Shown here: piece after piece, positions 18,511 to 27,967 of the stretch
How positions within the stretch are numbered: position 1 is the stretch's first letter
Layout of the letters: the number at the start of each line of letters is the position of its first letter
NCBI GenBank assembly: GCA_018401115.1
Contig: JAGYKX010000002.1
Coordinates: forward strand, 1-64,000
Direction: 5' to 3'
Source: Flavobacteriaceae bacterium
Lineage (GTDB): Bacteria > Bacteroidota > Bacteroidia > Flavobacteriales > Flavobacteriaceae
DNA length: 64,000 nucleotides
Notes under the pieces: generated by a model
What the model saw: the letters and a program-made list of their open reading frames with translations, nothing else
Databases searched by the model: none
What the model was told of the DNA's origin: nothing
Position numbers and translations under genes: made by a program

Positions 18511-21500
18511 TTGAGTAAATCGATCATTAGCAGCATTTTTTCCAGCTTTTTGTCTCCTCAATTATCTGGGCTTGTTACAGAAAAGGAAGGTGTTTTACCT
18601 ACCGAAACCAAAACTGTTTATCTAAACGGGTTGGCTGGGTCCGCCCTTTCATTTGCCATAACCGCTTTATTTAACGAGTCCAAAGTACCCTTTGTACTTA
18701 TCTTAGAAGACAAAGAAACAGCTGCATATGTGCTCAATGATTTAGAATCTTTCATTGGAGAAGACAGGGTGCTTTTTTATCCAGCGAGTTACAAGAAACC
18801 TTACCAACACTCCCAAACAGACAATGCTAATATTTTATTGAGGGCAGAAGTCCTCCAGAGGTTTGGAAAAGAAGGAAAGCCTCTCTGCATTGTGAGCTAT
18901 CCAGAAGCCATTTTTGAAAAAGTCATTCAAAAGAAAATACTGGAAAAAAACACCCTAAACCTGAAACAGGGAGACCTAATCTCTTTAGATTTCCTCAACG
19001 AAAGTCTTTTTGAATACGGATTCAAAAGGGTAGAGTTTGTCAGTAGTCCTGGCGAGTTTTCAGTGAGAGGTGGGATTGTAGATGTTTTTTCATATGCCTA
19101 TGATCATCCTTATAGGATTGAATTCTTTGGGGAAGAATTAGAAAGCATTAGAACTTTCGATACTGTGAGCCAACGCTCCATAGCGAAACAAGAAGAGATT
19201 AGTATTATTCCTAATGTCACTCAAACAGATACCCTCACAAAGCGACAAGATTTTTTTAGTTTCACAGATAAAAAAACAACTGTTTTTATTAGAAAACCAG
19301 GGGTGCTCAAACAGAAAATTGACCAACTATACAAAGAAGCAGTCTTAAAATTTGACAGCTTAGAAGGTGAAATAGCTCAAATACCCCCCGAAAATTTATA
19401 CGTACAAAACAAGGAGTTGTTTGGTGCTTTAGAAAACCACCATTGTGTTTTTCTAGAAAGTCAAGCCTCAGAAATTACTCAACTAGGCATACAAAAAACA
19501 TCAGATAGTGCAGCAAATAATATTCTGATAGACTTTAGAGGAACAGACCAACCTGCGTTCAATAAAAAATTTCCACTCATCATAGAGCGACTCTTACAAA
19601 ACAATCTCAAAGGCATAGACAATTATTTGTTTTGTGCCAGCGATCAACAAGCAAAGCGTTTTAGTGATATTTTTGAAGCAACAGAAAAAGAGGTGCCCTA
19701 CAAAACCGTGGTATTACCCATTCATAGAGGTTTTGAAATTCCATTATTACATCTAGCTTGCTATACCGATCATGAAATTTTTGAAAGATATCACAAATTT
19801 CACATCAAGAATGGCTTTGACAAGAAAGAGGCTATTAGCCTATCTGAGCTTAACAAATTAGAGGTTGGAGATTACGTTACCCATATAGACCACGGTATTG
19901 GAAAATTTGGCGGACTACAAAAAATAGATGTCGAAGGAAAAAAGCAAGAAGCCATAAAATTGTCCTATGGAGAGAGAGATGTACTCTATGTAAGCATTCA
20001 TTCCCTTCATAAAATTGCCAAGTTTAATGGAAAAGATGGTAATCCTCCCAAAATATATAAACTCGGTTCGGGGGCATGGAAAAAAGTTAAAGAAAAGACC
20101 AAGTCCAGGGTTAAAAAACTTGCTTTTGATCTCATACAAATCTATGCCAAAAGACGGCTGCAAAAAGGGTTTCAATACGCACCAGACTCCAGTTTACAAC
20201 ATGAACTAGAGGCCTCATTTTTATACGAAGACACTCCAGATCAGCTCACTGCCACAGAAGATATTAAAAAAGACATGGAAAGTGAACGTCCCATGGACAG
20301 GTTAATCTGTGGAGACGTAGGCTTTGGTAAAACAGAAGTAGCCATTAGGGCTGCATTTAAGGCGGTAGACAACGGAAAACAAGTAGCTATTTTAGTGCCC
20401 ACCACCATTTTGGCTTACCAGCATTTCAATACCCTTACTGCCAGACTGAAAGACATGCCCGTTTCAATAGATTACCTCAACAGGTTTAGAAACTCTAAAG
20501 AAAAAAAGGCTGTTTTAGAATGTTTAGAGAACGGCAGATTAGACATTATTATTGGGACCCACCAATTGGTCAACAAAGCCGTAAAATTTAAAGACTTGGG
20601 ACTACTTATTGTAGATGAAGAGCAAAAATTCGGGGTAGGTGTAAAAGACAAACTCAAGGCACTCAAAGAAAATGTAGACGTACTGACCCTCACTGCAACC
20701 CCTATTCCAAGAACTTTGCAGTTCAGCTTAATGGCTGCGAGAGATTTGTCAGTAATTAATACTGCCCCACCTAACAGGTACCCTATTGAGAGCAGCGTAA
20801 TTCGTTTTAATGAAACCCTGATTAGAGACGCTATTTCCTATGAAATTCAAAGGGATGGTCAGGTATTTTTCATTCACAATAGGATTGAAAATATAGCAGA
20901 GGTAGCCGGGCTCATTCAACGATTGGTGCCAGATGCTCGCGTGGGTATTGGCTATGGGCAAATGCAAGGAAAAAAACTTGAAAACCTCATGAAAGCATTC
21001 ATGGGAGGTGAATTTGACGTTTTGGTCTCTACAACCATCATTGAAAGTGGTCTAGACGTGTCTAATGCCAACACCATTTTTATTAATAATGCCAATAACT
21101 TTGGCCTAAGTGACCTCCACCAAATGCGCGGACGTGTAGGAAGAAGCAATAAGAAAGCTTTCTGCTACTTCATTACCCCTCCTTATGAGGTCATGACGGC
21201 CGATGCCAGAAAAAGAATTCAAGCCCTGGAACAATTCACCGCGCTAGGGAGCGGCTTCAATATAGCTATGAAAGATCTAGAAATCAGGGGTGCAGGAGAC
21301 ATTCTTGGTGGAGAACAGAGTGGCTTTATTAATGAAATAGGATTTGAAACCTACCAGAAAATTATGGCAGAGGCCATAGATGAGCTAAAGCAGTCAGAAT
21401 TCAAAGACCTTTACGAGAGACCCGAAGAAGACAACAACAAGGCTTTCGCTTCAGAAACTCAAATGGATGCAGATATTGAAATGTTATTCCCAGATGATTA

Positions 21501-21915
21501 TGTGAATAGCACTTCTGAAAGGCTCAACCTATATACCACATTAAATGGTTTGACTAATGATGCTGAATTAGACGCTTTTGAAAATGAACTCATTGATCGT
21601 TTTGGACCCATCCCAGAGGAAACGAAAGACCTTTTACTAGCAGTCCAAGTAAAATGGATTTCAAACTATATGGGTATAGAAAAAGTCGTAATGAAAAAAG
21701 GTAAGTTCTTGGGTTATTTCATTGCAAACCAACAATCTGACTATTATCAAAGTGCCAGATTTAGAAAGGTGTTGACTTTTGTTCAAGCACACTCAAAACA
21801 ATGTACACTAAAAGAGAAGCAAACTAGAAGTGGTCTGAGACTCTTATTAGTGATAGAAGGCGTGCATAAAGTCAATAGCGCCTACAAAATACTGTCTAGC
21901 TTTAAAGCGTCTTAA
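18511..21915 (+). CDS. mfd: Transcription-repair coupling factor
   Basis: ATP-driven translocase that removes stalled RNA polymerase and recruits UvrA. At 1134 aa it is full length. Domains in order: UvrB-homology module (~1-350), the RNA-polymerase-interaction domain with LEVGDYVTHIDHGIGKF (~450), RecG-like helicase lobes with Walker A CGDVGFGKTEVA (~597-608) and DEEQKFGV (~708-715), the GRVGRS motif VI, and a C-terminal TRCF regulatory domain (~990-1110). The start is TTG (no suitable ATG nearby). Its 3' end overlaps the convergent ACT-protein gene by 14 bases. Confidence 0.96.
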   Translation: MSKSIISSIFSSFLSPQLSGLVTEKEGVLPTETKTVYLNGLAGSALSFAITALFNESKVPFVLILEDKETAAYVLNDLESFIGEDRVLFYPASYKKPYQHSQTDNANILLRAEVLQRFGKEGKPLCIVSYPEAIFEKVIQKKILEKNTLNLKQGDLISLDFLNESLFEYGFKRVEFVSSPGEFSVRGGIVDVFSYAYDHPYRIEFFGEELESIRTFDTVSQRSIAKQEEISIIPNVTQTDTLTKRQDFFSFTDKKTTVFIRKPGVLKQKIDQLYKEAVLKFDSLEGEIAQIPPENLYVQNKELFGALENHHCVFLESQASEITQLGIQKTSDSAANNILIDFRGTDQPAFNKKFPLIIERLLQNNLKGIDNYLFCASDQQAKRFSDIFEATEKEVPYKTVVLPIHRGFEIPLLHLACYTDHEIFERYHKFHIKNGFDKKEAISLSELNKLEVGDYVTHIDHGIGKFGGLQKIDVEGKKQEAIKLSYGERDVLYVSIHSLHKIAKFNGKDGNPPKIYKLGSGAWKKVKEKTKSRVKKLAFDLIQIYAKRRLQKGFQYAPDSSLQHELEASFLYEDTPDQLTATEDIKKDMESERPMDRLICGDVGFGKTEVAIRAAFKAVDNGKQVAILVPTTILAYQHFNTLTARLKDMPVSIDYLNRFRNSKEKKAVLECLENGRLDIIIGTHQLVNKAVKFKDLGLLIVDEEQKFGVGVKDKLKALKENVDVLTLTATPIPRTLQFSLMAARDLSVINTAPPNRYPIESSVIRFNETLIRDAISYEIQRDGQVFFIHNRIENIAEVAGLIQRLVPDARVGIGYGQMQGKKLENLMKAFMGGEFDVLVSTTIIESGLDVSNANTIFINNANNFGLSDLHQMRGRVGRSNKKAFCYFITPPYEVMTADARKRIQALEQFTALGSGFNIAMKDLEIRGAGDILGGEQSGFINEIGFETYQKIMAEAIDELKQSEFKDLYERPEEDNNKAFASETQMDADIEMLFPDDYVNSTSERLNLYTTLNGLTNDAELDAFENELIDRFGPIPEETKDLLLAVQVKWISNYMGIEKVVMKKGKFLGYFIANQQSDYYQSARFRKVLTFVQAHSKQCTLKEKQTRSGLRLLLVIEGVHKVNSAYKILSSFKAS

Positions 21916-22561
21916 GGTCCTTAATTGTTCTAAAAGCTACGTCTACCTGAGTGTCATTTACTATAATAGTAAATTCATTGGTTGTAGATATTACCTCATA
22001 AAGCACTATACCCTCCCAGGCCAATCTTTGGAAGATAAAATAATAAATACCCGGGACAGACACATTTTCTGCAGGTAATTTAACCGTAATAGAAGATAAA
22101 TTTTCAGCTTTTTGGGTGCATTTTTCCGTCACAAAAAGTGTTTCAATAGTCTTGTCTAAGGCTCCACTAACCACTATATTTAGCTCATTCACTCCTCTAG
22201 AAGAGGTGTAAAACACATCTTTATTCTTATTAATTTCTTTTAAAAGCAAGGTTTGATTTTCCAGAATACTATCTGAAATTAAAAAGGTAAAGTCCGTAAG
22301 AGAAGATCGCACGGTAATTTCTCCTATGTTTTTTAAAACTTTAATGATTTTGTGGGTCGCTCTAAATTCCATGTCGTCCGACAATCTTTTTAGTGCCATT
22401 ACTATAGCGCCATTTCTGATGTCCTTACCAAGGGCCTCTTCAATTTCTGGCATAATAATTCGAGAAAGAGATGTAAGATTAATGATTCCCTGTGCTAAAG
22501 CACTTTGTAAAAAAGGTTTCTTTTTAATGTAATTTTCTACAACTGAAGAGATAGTTTTCAT
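21902..22561 (-). CDS. ACT-domain regulator-like protein (COG2150-like)
   Basis: A 219-aa soluble protein. The N-terminal ~60 residues look helical (winged-helix-like: SVVENYIKKKPFLQSALAQG). Two ACT-like modules follow; the second (~153-215, SITVKLPAENVSVPGIYYFI... to TIIVNDTQVDVAFRTI) closely resembles the ACT pair of aspartate kinases, yet no kinase domain exists. This fits COG2150-type predicted regulators of amino-acid metabolism. An amino-acid-sensing regulator is plausible but inferred. Convergent with mfd, overlapping by 14 bases. Confidence 0.6.
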   Translation of the reverse strand: MKTISSVVENYIKKKPFLQSALAQGIINLTSLSRIIMPEIEEALGKDIRNGAIVMALKRLSDDMEFRATHKIIKVLKNIGEITVRSSLTDFTFLISDSILENQTLLLKEINKNKDVFYTSSRGVNELNIVVSGALDKTIETLFVTEKCTQKAENLSSITVKLPAENVSVPGIYYFIFQRLAWEGIVLYEVISTTNEFTIIVNDTQVDVAFRTIKDLKTL

Positions 22562-22649
22562 CTTAAAAAAATAAAATTAGATTTAAAACAAGCATAAAAT
22601 AAAAGACAAATGTAACACTTTGTTATAAATTAAACAAAATGTTGTTGAA

Positions 22650-23009
22650 TTAAAAATGATAAAAAGCGTCTTTAAGGTGTTCTAAATCATATGAATGGGT
22701 ATCCATTGTAATGTAAACAATGTCAAAACGAACTTCTTTATTCACTTTATAGCGCTGCATATAGTAATTTGCAGCCCTAATAAGGTGGTGTATTTTAGAA
22801 GGTGGTACCAATTGTATTAAGGGTACAATAGCAGGCGCTGTTCTGGTCTTTACCTCTATTACGACAAGAAAGTCTTCATGAAGTGCAATAATATCTATTT
22901 CAGCTTTTCTATGTCTGTAATTAACTGCCCTTATTTCATAACCCTTTGAAATGAGGTACTCTTGTGCTACACGCTCTCCTTTAGCGCCCAAATCATTGTG
23001 AATTGCCAT
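22650..23009 (-). CDS. YraN/UPF0102 family nuclease-like protein
   Basis: A 119-aa protein with the Holliday-junction-resolvase-like fold: GAKGERVAQEYLISKGYEI at the N-terminus, then EIDIIALHEDFLVVIEVKTRT (~37-57), which holds the E-x-D...ExK nuclease signature. The biological role of YraN is still unclear. It stands alone, ~90 bases from its neighbours. Confidence 0.9.
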   Translation of the reverse strand: MAIHNDLGAKGERVAQEYLISKGYEIRAVNYRHRKAEIDIIALHEDFLVVIEVKTRTAPAIVPLIQLVPPSKIHHLIRAANYYMQRYKVNKEVRFDIVYITMDTHSYDLEHLKDAFYHF

Positions 23010-23166
23010 GCGTTAGATTTTAAATGTAGGCCCATTCTGACTTGGAGGGTATTCGCAACTTTACCGTTAAAAATTTTGAGACAAAAACTATAAGCTCCCT
23101 GTGATATACCTCCATTAATATACTTAAAAACTTTTAAAAGACCCCCTGAGCTCTTGACAAATTGCC

Positions 23167-23174
23167 TATTTTTG
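23167..23174 (+). promoter_or_regulatory. -7 element for metG
   Basis: TATTTTTG is an exact TAnnTTTG match, 22 bases ahead of the metG start. A TTG occurs at 23154-23156 but is too close to be a normal -33 element. Confidence 0.6.
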
Positions 23175-23196
23175 TGGTTAATTTTTTTTAAGTATT

Positions 23197-25266
23197 ATGT
23201 CTCAAAATTCAGAAGCCTCCAGGTACACTATTACCGCAGCACTCCCTTATACTAACGGACCAATTCATATTGGTCATTTGGCAGGTGTATATGTTCCTGC
23301 AGATATTTACAGCCGTTATCTCAGGGGTATTGGTAAAGATGTTGCTTTCGTTTGTGGAAGTGACGAGCATGGTGTAGCCATATCTATGAAGGCTAAAAAA
23401 GAAGGCATTACCCCAAAAGAGGTCATTGACAAATACCATGAAATTATTTCAAAATCCTTTGTGGATTTTGGAATCACTTTTGATCACTACTCCAGAACTT
23501 CTGGTGAAATGCATCATAAAACTGCTTCAGATTTTTTTAAAAAACTTCATGAAGATCAGGCCTTTATAGAGGAAACTACCCCACAACTATTCGATCCAGA
23601 AGCACAGCAATTTTTAGCAGATCGTTTTGTGACGGGAACCTGCCCAAAGTGTGGTAATGAAGACGCCTATGGAGACCAATGTGAGTCTTGTGGGAGCGCT
23701 TTAAACGCTACTGAACTCATAAACCCAAAATCTACCTTAAGTGGCGCAACTCCCATACTCAAGGAAACCAAACATTGGTTTTTACCGCTTGATAGGTATG
23801 AGTCATTTTTAAAAGAATGGATTTTAGAGGGCCACAAAAAAGATTGGAAACCCAATGTTTACGGACAATGTAAATCATGGATAGAAGAGGGACTTAAACC
23901 CAGAGCAGTGACAAGAGATTTAGACTGGGGTATTCCAGTTCCTTTAACAGGCGGCGAGGGAAAAGTGCTTTATGTCTGGTTTGACGCACCTATCGGTTAT
24001 ATTTCAGCCACTAAAGAATGGGCTGCAAAAACCGGAAAAGATTGGGAACCCTATTGGAAAGATAAAAATACTAAAATGGTTCATTTCATAGGGAAGGATA
24101 ATATTGTCTTTCACTGTATTATATTTCCTGCAATGCTCAAAGCTCATGGAGGTTTTATTTTGCCGGAAAATGTTCCTGCCAATGAATTTTTAAACTTAGA
24201 AGGGCAAAAACTTTCTACCTCTAAAAATTGGGCCGTTTGGTTGCATGAATACCTTGAAGCCTTTCCTGACCAACAAGATGTATTGAGATATACCCTTACA
24301 GCAAATGCACCAGAATCTAAAGACAATGATTTTACTTGGAAAGATTTTCAAGCTAGGAATAACAATGAATTAGTTGCTATTTTAGGAAACTTCATTAATA
24401 GAGGCGTGGTATTGACCCAAAAATATTATCAGGGCAAAGTACCTACACCAGGCCACTTAGAGGCTATAGATTTAGAAACCCTGGCTTCGCTTAAAGAATT
24501 TCCTGCAGCTATTGCCAACGCTCTCGAAAAGTATAAATTTAGAGAAGCCAGTGGAATATTAATGCAGGTAGCAAGACTTGGAAACAAATACCTGGCAGAC
24601 AGTGAACCATGGAAACTCGTTAAAACGGATCCAAAAAGAGTGGAGTCAATAATGTACGTCAGTTTGCAAATCGCTGCTGCTTTGGCGGTTTTATCGGAAC
24701 CTTTCTTGCCATTTACCTCCAATAAGTTAAGTGAAATGTTAGACTTAGCTCCCCTATATTTATCTTGGAAAAATGTTGCTAAAAAAGAGGCGCTCCTTCC
24801 TAGTGGTCATGTCATAAAAGAAGCCCAACTCCTTTTTAGAAGAATTGAAGACAGCGAAATAGATGCTCAGATTCAAAAATTAAATCAAACTAAAATAGAT
24901 AATGCCGCTATGGAAGCTACTGTAGTACCACAAAAAGATCCCTCAAGTTTTGAAGATTTTAGCAAATTAGACCTCAGAACAGGCACTATATTATCTGCAG
25001 AGAAAATGCCAAAAGCGAAGAAATTATTAGTGCTTCAAGTCCAAACCGGACTAGATACTAGAACGATAGTTTCTGGAATAGCAGAACACTTTAGTCCAGA
25101 AGAAGTGGTCGGTAAAAAAGTGACTGTACTGGTCAACTTAGCACCAAGAGCTTTAAGGGGAGTAGAAAGTGAGGGAATGATCTTAATGACTGAGCACAAA
25201 TCTGGAAAATTAGTGTTTATAAACCCGGATGAAGATGGGGTAGCAGATGGCACCGTTATTAGTTAA
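23197..25266 (+). CDS. metG: Methionyl-tRNA synthetase
   Basis: Charges initiator and elongator tRNA-Met. The 689-aa protein has the class I signature PIHIGHLAG (~21-29), a zinc knuckle [18 protein letters not shown] (~149-166, two CxxC pairs), a KMSKS-type loop reading KLSTSKNW (~338-345) and a C-terminal EMAP/Trbp111 tRNA-binding domain (~585-689, [20 protein letters not shown]). The C-terminal domain implies a dimer. Closed by a strong terminator. Confidence 0.97.
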   Translation: MSQNSEASRYTITAALPYTNGPIHIGHLAGVYVPADIYSRYLRGIGKDVAFVCGSDEHGVAISMKAKKEGITPKEVIDKYHEIISKSFVDFGITFDHYSRTSGEMHHKTASDFFKKLHEDQAFIEETTPQLFDPEAQQFLADRFVTGTCPKCGNEDAYGDQCESCGSALNATELINPKSTLSGATPILKETKHWFLPLDRYESFLKEWILEGHKKDWKPNVYGQCKSWIEEGLKPRAVTRDLDWGIPVPLTGGEGKVLYVWFDAPIGYISATKEWAAKTGKDWEPYWKDKNTKMVHFIGKDNIVFHCIIFPAMLKAHGGFILPENVPANEFLNLEGQKLSTSKNWAVWLHEYLEAFPDQQDVLRYTLTANAPESKDNDFTWKDFQARNNNELVAILGNFINRGVVLTQKYYQGKVPTPGHLEAIDLETLASLKEFPAAIANALEKYKFREASGILMQVARLGNKYLADSEPWKLVKTDPKRVESIMYVSLQIAAALAVLSEPFLPFTSNKLSEMLDLAPLYLSWKNVAKKEALLPSGHVIKEAQLLFRRIEDSEIDAQIQKLNQTKIDNAAMEATVVPQKDPSSFEDFSKLDLRTGTILSAEKMPKAKKLLVLQVQTGLDTRTIVSGIAEHFSPEEVVGKKVTVLVNLAPRALRGVESEGMILMTEHKSGKLVFINPDEDGVADGTVIS

Positions 25267-25320
25267 GTAAAGAGGAAATAACTACAATTACTAGGTTCAC
25301 AAGCGTATTTAAACAAAAAA

Positions 25321-25345
25321 AGCCCGCAAATGCGGGCTTTTTTTT
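25321..25345. terminator. Bidirectional terminator between metG and ssb
   Basis: AGCCCGC-AAAT-GCGGGCT forms a 7-bp stem flanked by an A-run on the left and eight T on the right, so it can stop both metG (plus) and ssb (minus). Confidence 0.92.
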
Positions 25346-25387
25346 AAAATGCAAGATCTATACTAACAAGGCTATTACCTGATTTTA

Positions 25388-25738
25388 TTAGTCTATTTGA
25401 GTGCCTTTATTTTGCAACAACAGCACTTCTGTACAAAGCACTTCGGTTTTATACCTAGTCTCTCCCTCTGCAGAGGTATAGGTCCTATGGGTAAGTTTCC
25501 CTTCAATAGCGATTTCCTGACCCTTGCTTACATACTGAGATACAATCTCTGCTGTTTTTCCCCAAGCAACAATGGAATGCCACTGGGTGTCCGTTATTAA
25601 CACCCCTTCTTGATTTCTGAATTTTTCATTGGTTGCCATAGAAAAATTGACCACTGTTTTACCACTTTCTAAGGTCTTTAACTCAGGTTGAACACCTAAA
25701 TTTCCAATAAGCTGAACTTTGTTTCTGATTGCTTTCAT
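25388..25738 (-). CDS. ssb: Single-stranded DNA-binding protein (short form)
   Basis: An OB-fold ssDNA-binding protein of 116 aa, starting MKAIRNKVQLIGNLGVQPE and containing the WHSIVAWGKTAEIVSQYVSKGQ block (~53-74) and IEGKLTHRTYT (~78-88). Canonical SSBs are ~150-180 aa and end in an acidic DDDIPF tip that recruits repair proteins. This one stops after LLLQNKGTQID without linker or tip. It may therefore be a second, specialised SSB with the main ssb elsewhere. Confidence 0.9.
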   Translation of the reverse strand: MKAIRNKVQLIGNLGVQPELKTLESGKTVVNFSMATNEKFRNQEGVLITDTQWHSIVAWGKTAEIVSQYVSKGQEIAIEGKLTHRTYTSAEGETRYKTEVLCTEVLLLQNKGTQID

Positions 25739-25865
25739 AATATATATTTTATTAGGTTAAATAAAAAGAACTGCCTTTGAAGCTTCATTCATTTTACCCT
25801 ACAAACATAGTTGGAGCATTTGGCTAGAGTCGGTATTAAAATATTTATTGTCGTTTACAGTCGTT

Positions 25866-25879
25866 TGTAAACGTTTACA
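25866..25879. promoter_or_regulatory. Perfect 14-bp palindrome, LacI/CRE-like operator
   Basis: TGTAAACGTTTACA is a perfect palindrome with the central CG typical of LacI/GalR-family operators. Another half-site, CGTTTACA, lies at 25852-25859. It sits ~52 bases upstream of the -7 box of the Zn-ribbon gene and ~130 bases upstream of ssb. No LacI-family gene is in the window. Confidence 0.5.
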
Positions 25880-25930
25880 GATAAATCAATAAGGATTTTA
25901 ACCTATTTATAAGAACAATAGAAAAATCAC

Positions 25931-25938
25931 TACCTTTA
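25931..25938 (+). promoter_or_regulatory. -7 element for the Zn-ribbon gene
   Basis: TACCTTTA resembles TAnnTTTG. A start near 25945 allows either ATG 25956 or ATG 25983. Confidence 0.4.
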
Positions 25939-25982
25939 AAGAACCCAGTCTCTTCATGACGTACCCTGCTAAAATACCAATC

Positions 25983-26336
25983 ATGGAAAAAGTATGTCTT
26001 TGCTGCGAGGAGAAAATAAAAGGGAGAAGCGATAAAAAATTTTGCGGAGACGCTTGTAGAAACGAATTTCATAATGCGCAAAACGCTCCCTATAATTCAC
26101 TAGTAAGAAATACCAATAGACGACTCAAAAAAAACTATCGCATTTTAGCACAGGTTATATTAGTTGGCGGAAAAGGCAGAATTACTAAAGCTACATTAAT
26201 TCACAAAGGATTTTTCTTTGATCTATTTACCTCCATTTATAAAACTCAAAAAGGGAATGACTATTATTTTATCTATGATCTTGGCTATTTAAAAATAGCC
26301 CCTGATCTATTTGTAGTAGTTCAGAAATTTAAGTGA
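25983..26336 (+). CDS. Small Zn-ribbon protein (DUF2116-like)
   Basis: A 117-aa protein with an N-terminal zinc ribbon: CLCC at ~5-8 and CGDAC at ~22-26, separated by a basic stretch (KGRSDKKF). The rest (~35-117) has a YNSLVRNTNRRLKKNYRIL helix and a short alpha/beta region with no known motif. A nine-codon extension to ATG 25956 is also possible; the later ATG is chosen because relatives usually begin close to the first CxxC. Function unknown; nucleic-acid binding is a guess. Confidence 0.75.
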   Translation: MEKVCLCCEEKIKGRSDKKFCGDACRNEFHNAQNAPYNSLVRNTNRRLKKNYRILAQVILVGGKGRITKATLIHKGFFFDLFTSIYKTQKGNDYYFIYDLGYLKIAPDLFVVVQKFK

Positions 26337-26379
26337 AGCCTATTTTAATACTAGGATTAAACCCTAAACTTCCCCACAG

Positions 26380-26467
26380 AAATAAGTAAGTTTCCCAGTT
26401 AAAATGAATGAGTTCTACAATATAAATAAATAAGTTTCTAACCAAAAATGAATAGGTCCCCCATTAA
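26380..26467. repeat. Four-unit degenerate tandem repeat, period 22 bp
   Basis: Contiguous units begin at 26380, 26402, 26424 and 26446; each is 22 bases and starts AAAT[A/G]A[A/G]T[A/G][A/G]GT. Units 1 and 3 resemble each other most in the first half, as do 2 and 4. A weaker fifth unit may precede. It lies between the Zn-ribbon stop and the CBS-protein stop, in both cases downstream of the gene. Confidence 0.75.
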
Positions 26468-26469
26468 AA

Positions 26470-26940
26470 TTATTGCTTTTTCCACTGCTGACTACTGAGC
26501 TTCAGTGCGGCAATCACAATATCTTTTCTGCTAATTTGACCTACTAATTTTCCCTCTTTTAATACAGGGAGTCTTCTTCTACTGCTCTTATGAAATATAG
26601 CTGCTGCGTCAAAAATTGAAGCAGATACATCTATAGTTTCTACTTCTTTTGACATAAAAGATGCCACACTTTTATCTAATATAGGGAGATTAAAATACCT
26701 GCTTTCAGAAATCTGCTTCATACAGTCTGCTTCAGACACAATACCTACCAGTTCCATTTTATCATTGAGTACAGGCCCTCCAGAGATTGGGTGATTGGCA
26801 AAACACTCCATCACTTCCATTATAGATTGATCGGGTGAAAATGTGATCAATGTGGTGGTCATATAATCAGTCACTAAAATAGCCTCTTTTATTCCCTCTT
26901 TTTGGACTTGTCTGGCTCCTTGAAAACTTTTAATACCCAT
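26470..26940 (-). CDS. CBS-domain pair protein
   Basis: A 156-aa stand-alone CBS pair. The first domain begins near VTDYMTTTLITFSPDQSI (~24-41) and ends with GIVSEADCMKQI; the second begins near VASFMSKEVETIDVSASI and ends GQISRKDIVIAAL. Such pairs usually bind adenine nucleotides and sense energy state. Neither domain is fused to an effector. Its 3' end abuts the 22-bp repeat array. Confidence 0.9.
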   Translation of the reverse strand: MGIKSFQGARQVQKEGIKEAILVTDYMTTTLITFSPDQSIMEVMECFANHPISGGPVLNDKMELVGIVSEADCMKQISESRYFNLPILDKSVASFMSKEVETIDVSASIFDAAAIFHKSSRRRLPVLKEGKLVGQISRKDIVIAALKLSSQQWKKQ

Positions 26941-27071
26941 AATACAATCCTTTAATAATCAGTTTAATATAATCAAATTTTCATTCCCTTCCAATTATAA
27001 CTAAATGATTAACAATGGGTGTACTTGCATAAAAGCAAGAGACATTCATTAAAAGTCATAAGAATATGTGG

Positions 27072-27079
27072 TATTTTTA
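27072..27079 (+). promoter_or_regulatory. -7 element for the SDR gene
   Basis: TATTTTTA, 16 bases ahead of the GTG start at 27096. The spacing supports the GTG. Confidence 0.45.
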
Positions 27080-27095
27080 CTAAAAATAAACAGCT

Positions 27096-27902
27096 GTGGA
27101 CCCTTCAAAGAAGTCACAAAAGGTATTGGGAATTATAGGCTGCGGATGGCTTGGAACTGCTGTAGCAGCGTATTTTATTCAGCACAACTGGATCGTTAAA
27201 GGAACCCGAAGGTCAGAAGAAAAAATGGCCCATTTAGAATTATTAGGTGTTCAACCCTTCAAATTTGAATTAGGCACAACAGCCTTGCACCAGAATTTTT
27301 ATAAGCACTTAGACCTCCTTCTAATTTGTATTCCACCACAACTCAGGGGTAATGAAAATAGCGCTTTCATAAACCATCTAGAATTCCTGCGCAATGAGCT
27401 TCAAAAAGCACTGCCTGAAAATTGCCAAGTTATTTACACCTCATCTACAGGGGTTTACCCCAATAATGGAGGTCCTTTTTCTGAACTAAGTCAGTGGACC
27501 GCAGACAATGAACGGGCACAAAAACTTTTAACTGCAGAAAAAATTATAGCTACCCTACCCCACAAAAAAACCACCATCAGGCTCGCTGGGCTAGTAGGAC
27601 CAGACAGAGAACCTGTAAGGTCTTTAAGTGGTAGAACACATATTGCAGGCGGCAATAAAGCCGCCAACCTTATTCATCAAAAAGACGCTGTAAAATTAAT
27701 TTGGTCGCTTTCTAAGGAATCCGATCCAGTGCCATTAATCAATGGAGTATTTCCCCAAAAAATCAAAAAAGCAGATTTCTATAGAGCGAAAGCGTTACAA
27801 TTAAATATACCCCCACCCATTTTTTTAGAAGCAACACAGCCTCTAGATCGCTTAATACACTCAAAAGTTTTTTTAGGATTTACTTATGATAAAGCCCTGT
27901 AA
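27096..27902 (+). CDS. NAD(P)-binding epimerase-like protein (YeeZ-like SDR)
   Basis: A 268-aa Rossmann-fold protein with GIIGCGWLGTAVA (~12-24) as the nucleotide loop, which is closer to the YeeZ-type extended SDRs than to classical ones. YTSSTGVYPNNGG (~113-125) corresponds to the active-site Ser/Tyr strand, and TIRLAGLVGPDREP is a family-like late strand. The catalytic YxxxK is not clear, as in other YeeZ-like proteins. Substrate unknown. The start is GTG, supported by the promoter position. Confidence 0.8.
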   Translation: MDPSKKSQKVLGIIGCGWLGTAVAAYFIQHNWIVKGTRRSEEKMAHLELLGVQPFKFELGTTALHQNFYKHLDLLLICIPPQLRGNENSAFINHLEFLRNELQKALPENCQVIYTSSTGVYPNNGGPFSELSQWTADNERAQKLLTAEKIIATLPHKKTTIRLAGLVGPDREPVRSLSGRTHIAGGNKAANLIHQKDAVKLIWSLSKESDPVPLINGVFPQKIKKADFYRAKALQLNIPPPIFLEATQPLDRLIHSKVFLGFTYDKAL

Positions 27903-27967
27903 TAAATTGAAAAAAAATAGCTAGTTTTAGCCAAGAATTCTACAAGAAACAACCTAACAACAATTTC

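Noticed and set aside
26380..26467. CRISPR array
   Set aside because: Units are contiguous without spacers, and only 22 bp with poor identity. No cas genes are present.
27024..27039. CTTGC/GCAAG inverted repeat upstream of the SDR gene
   Set aside because: A five-base stem with a six-base loop is expected by chance, and no regulator link is visible.
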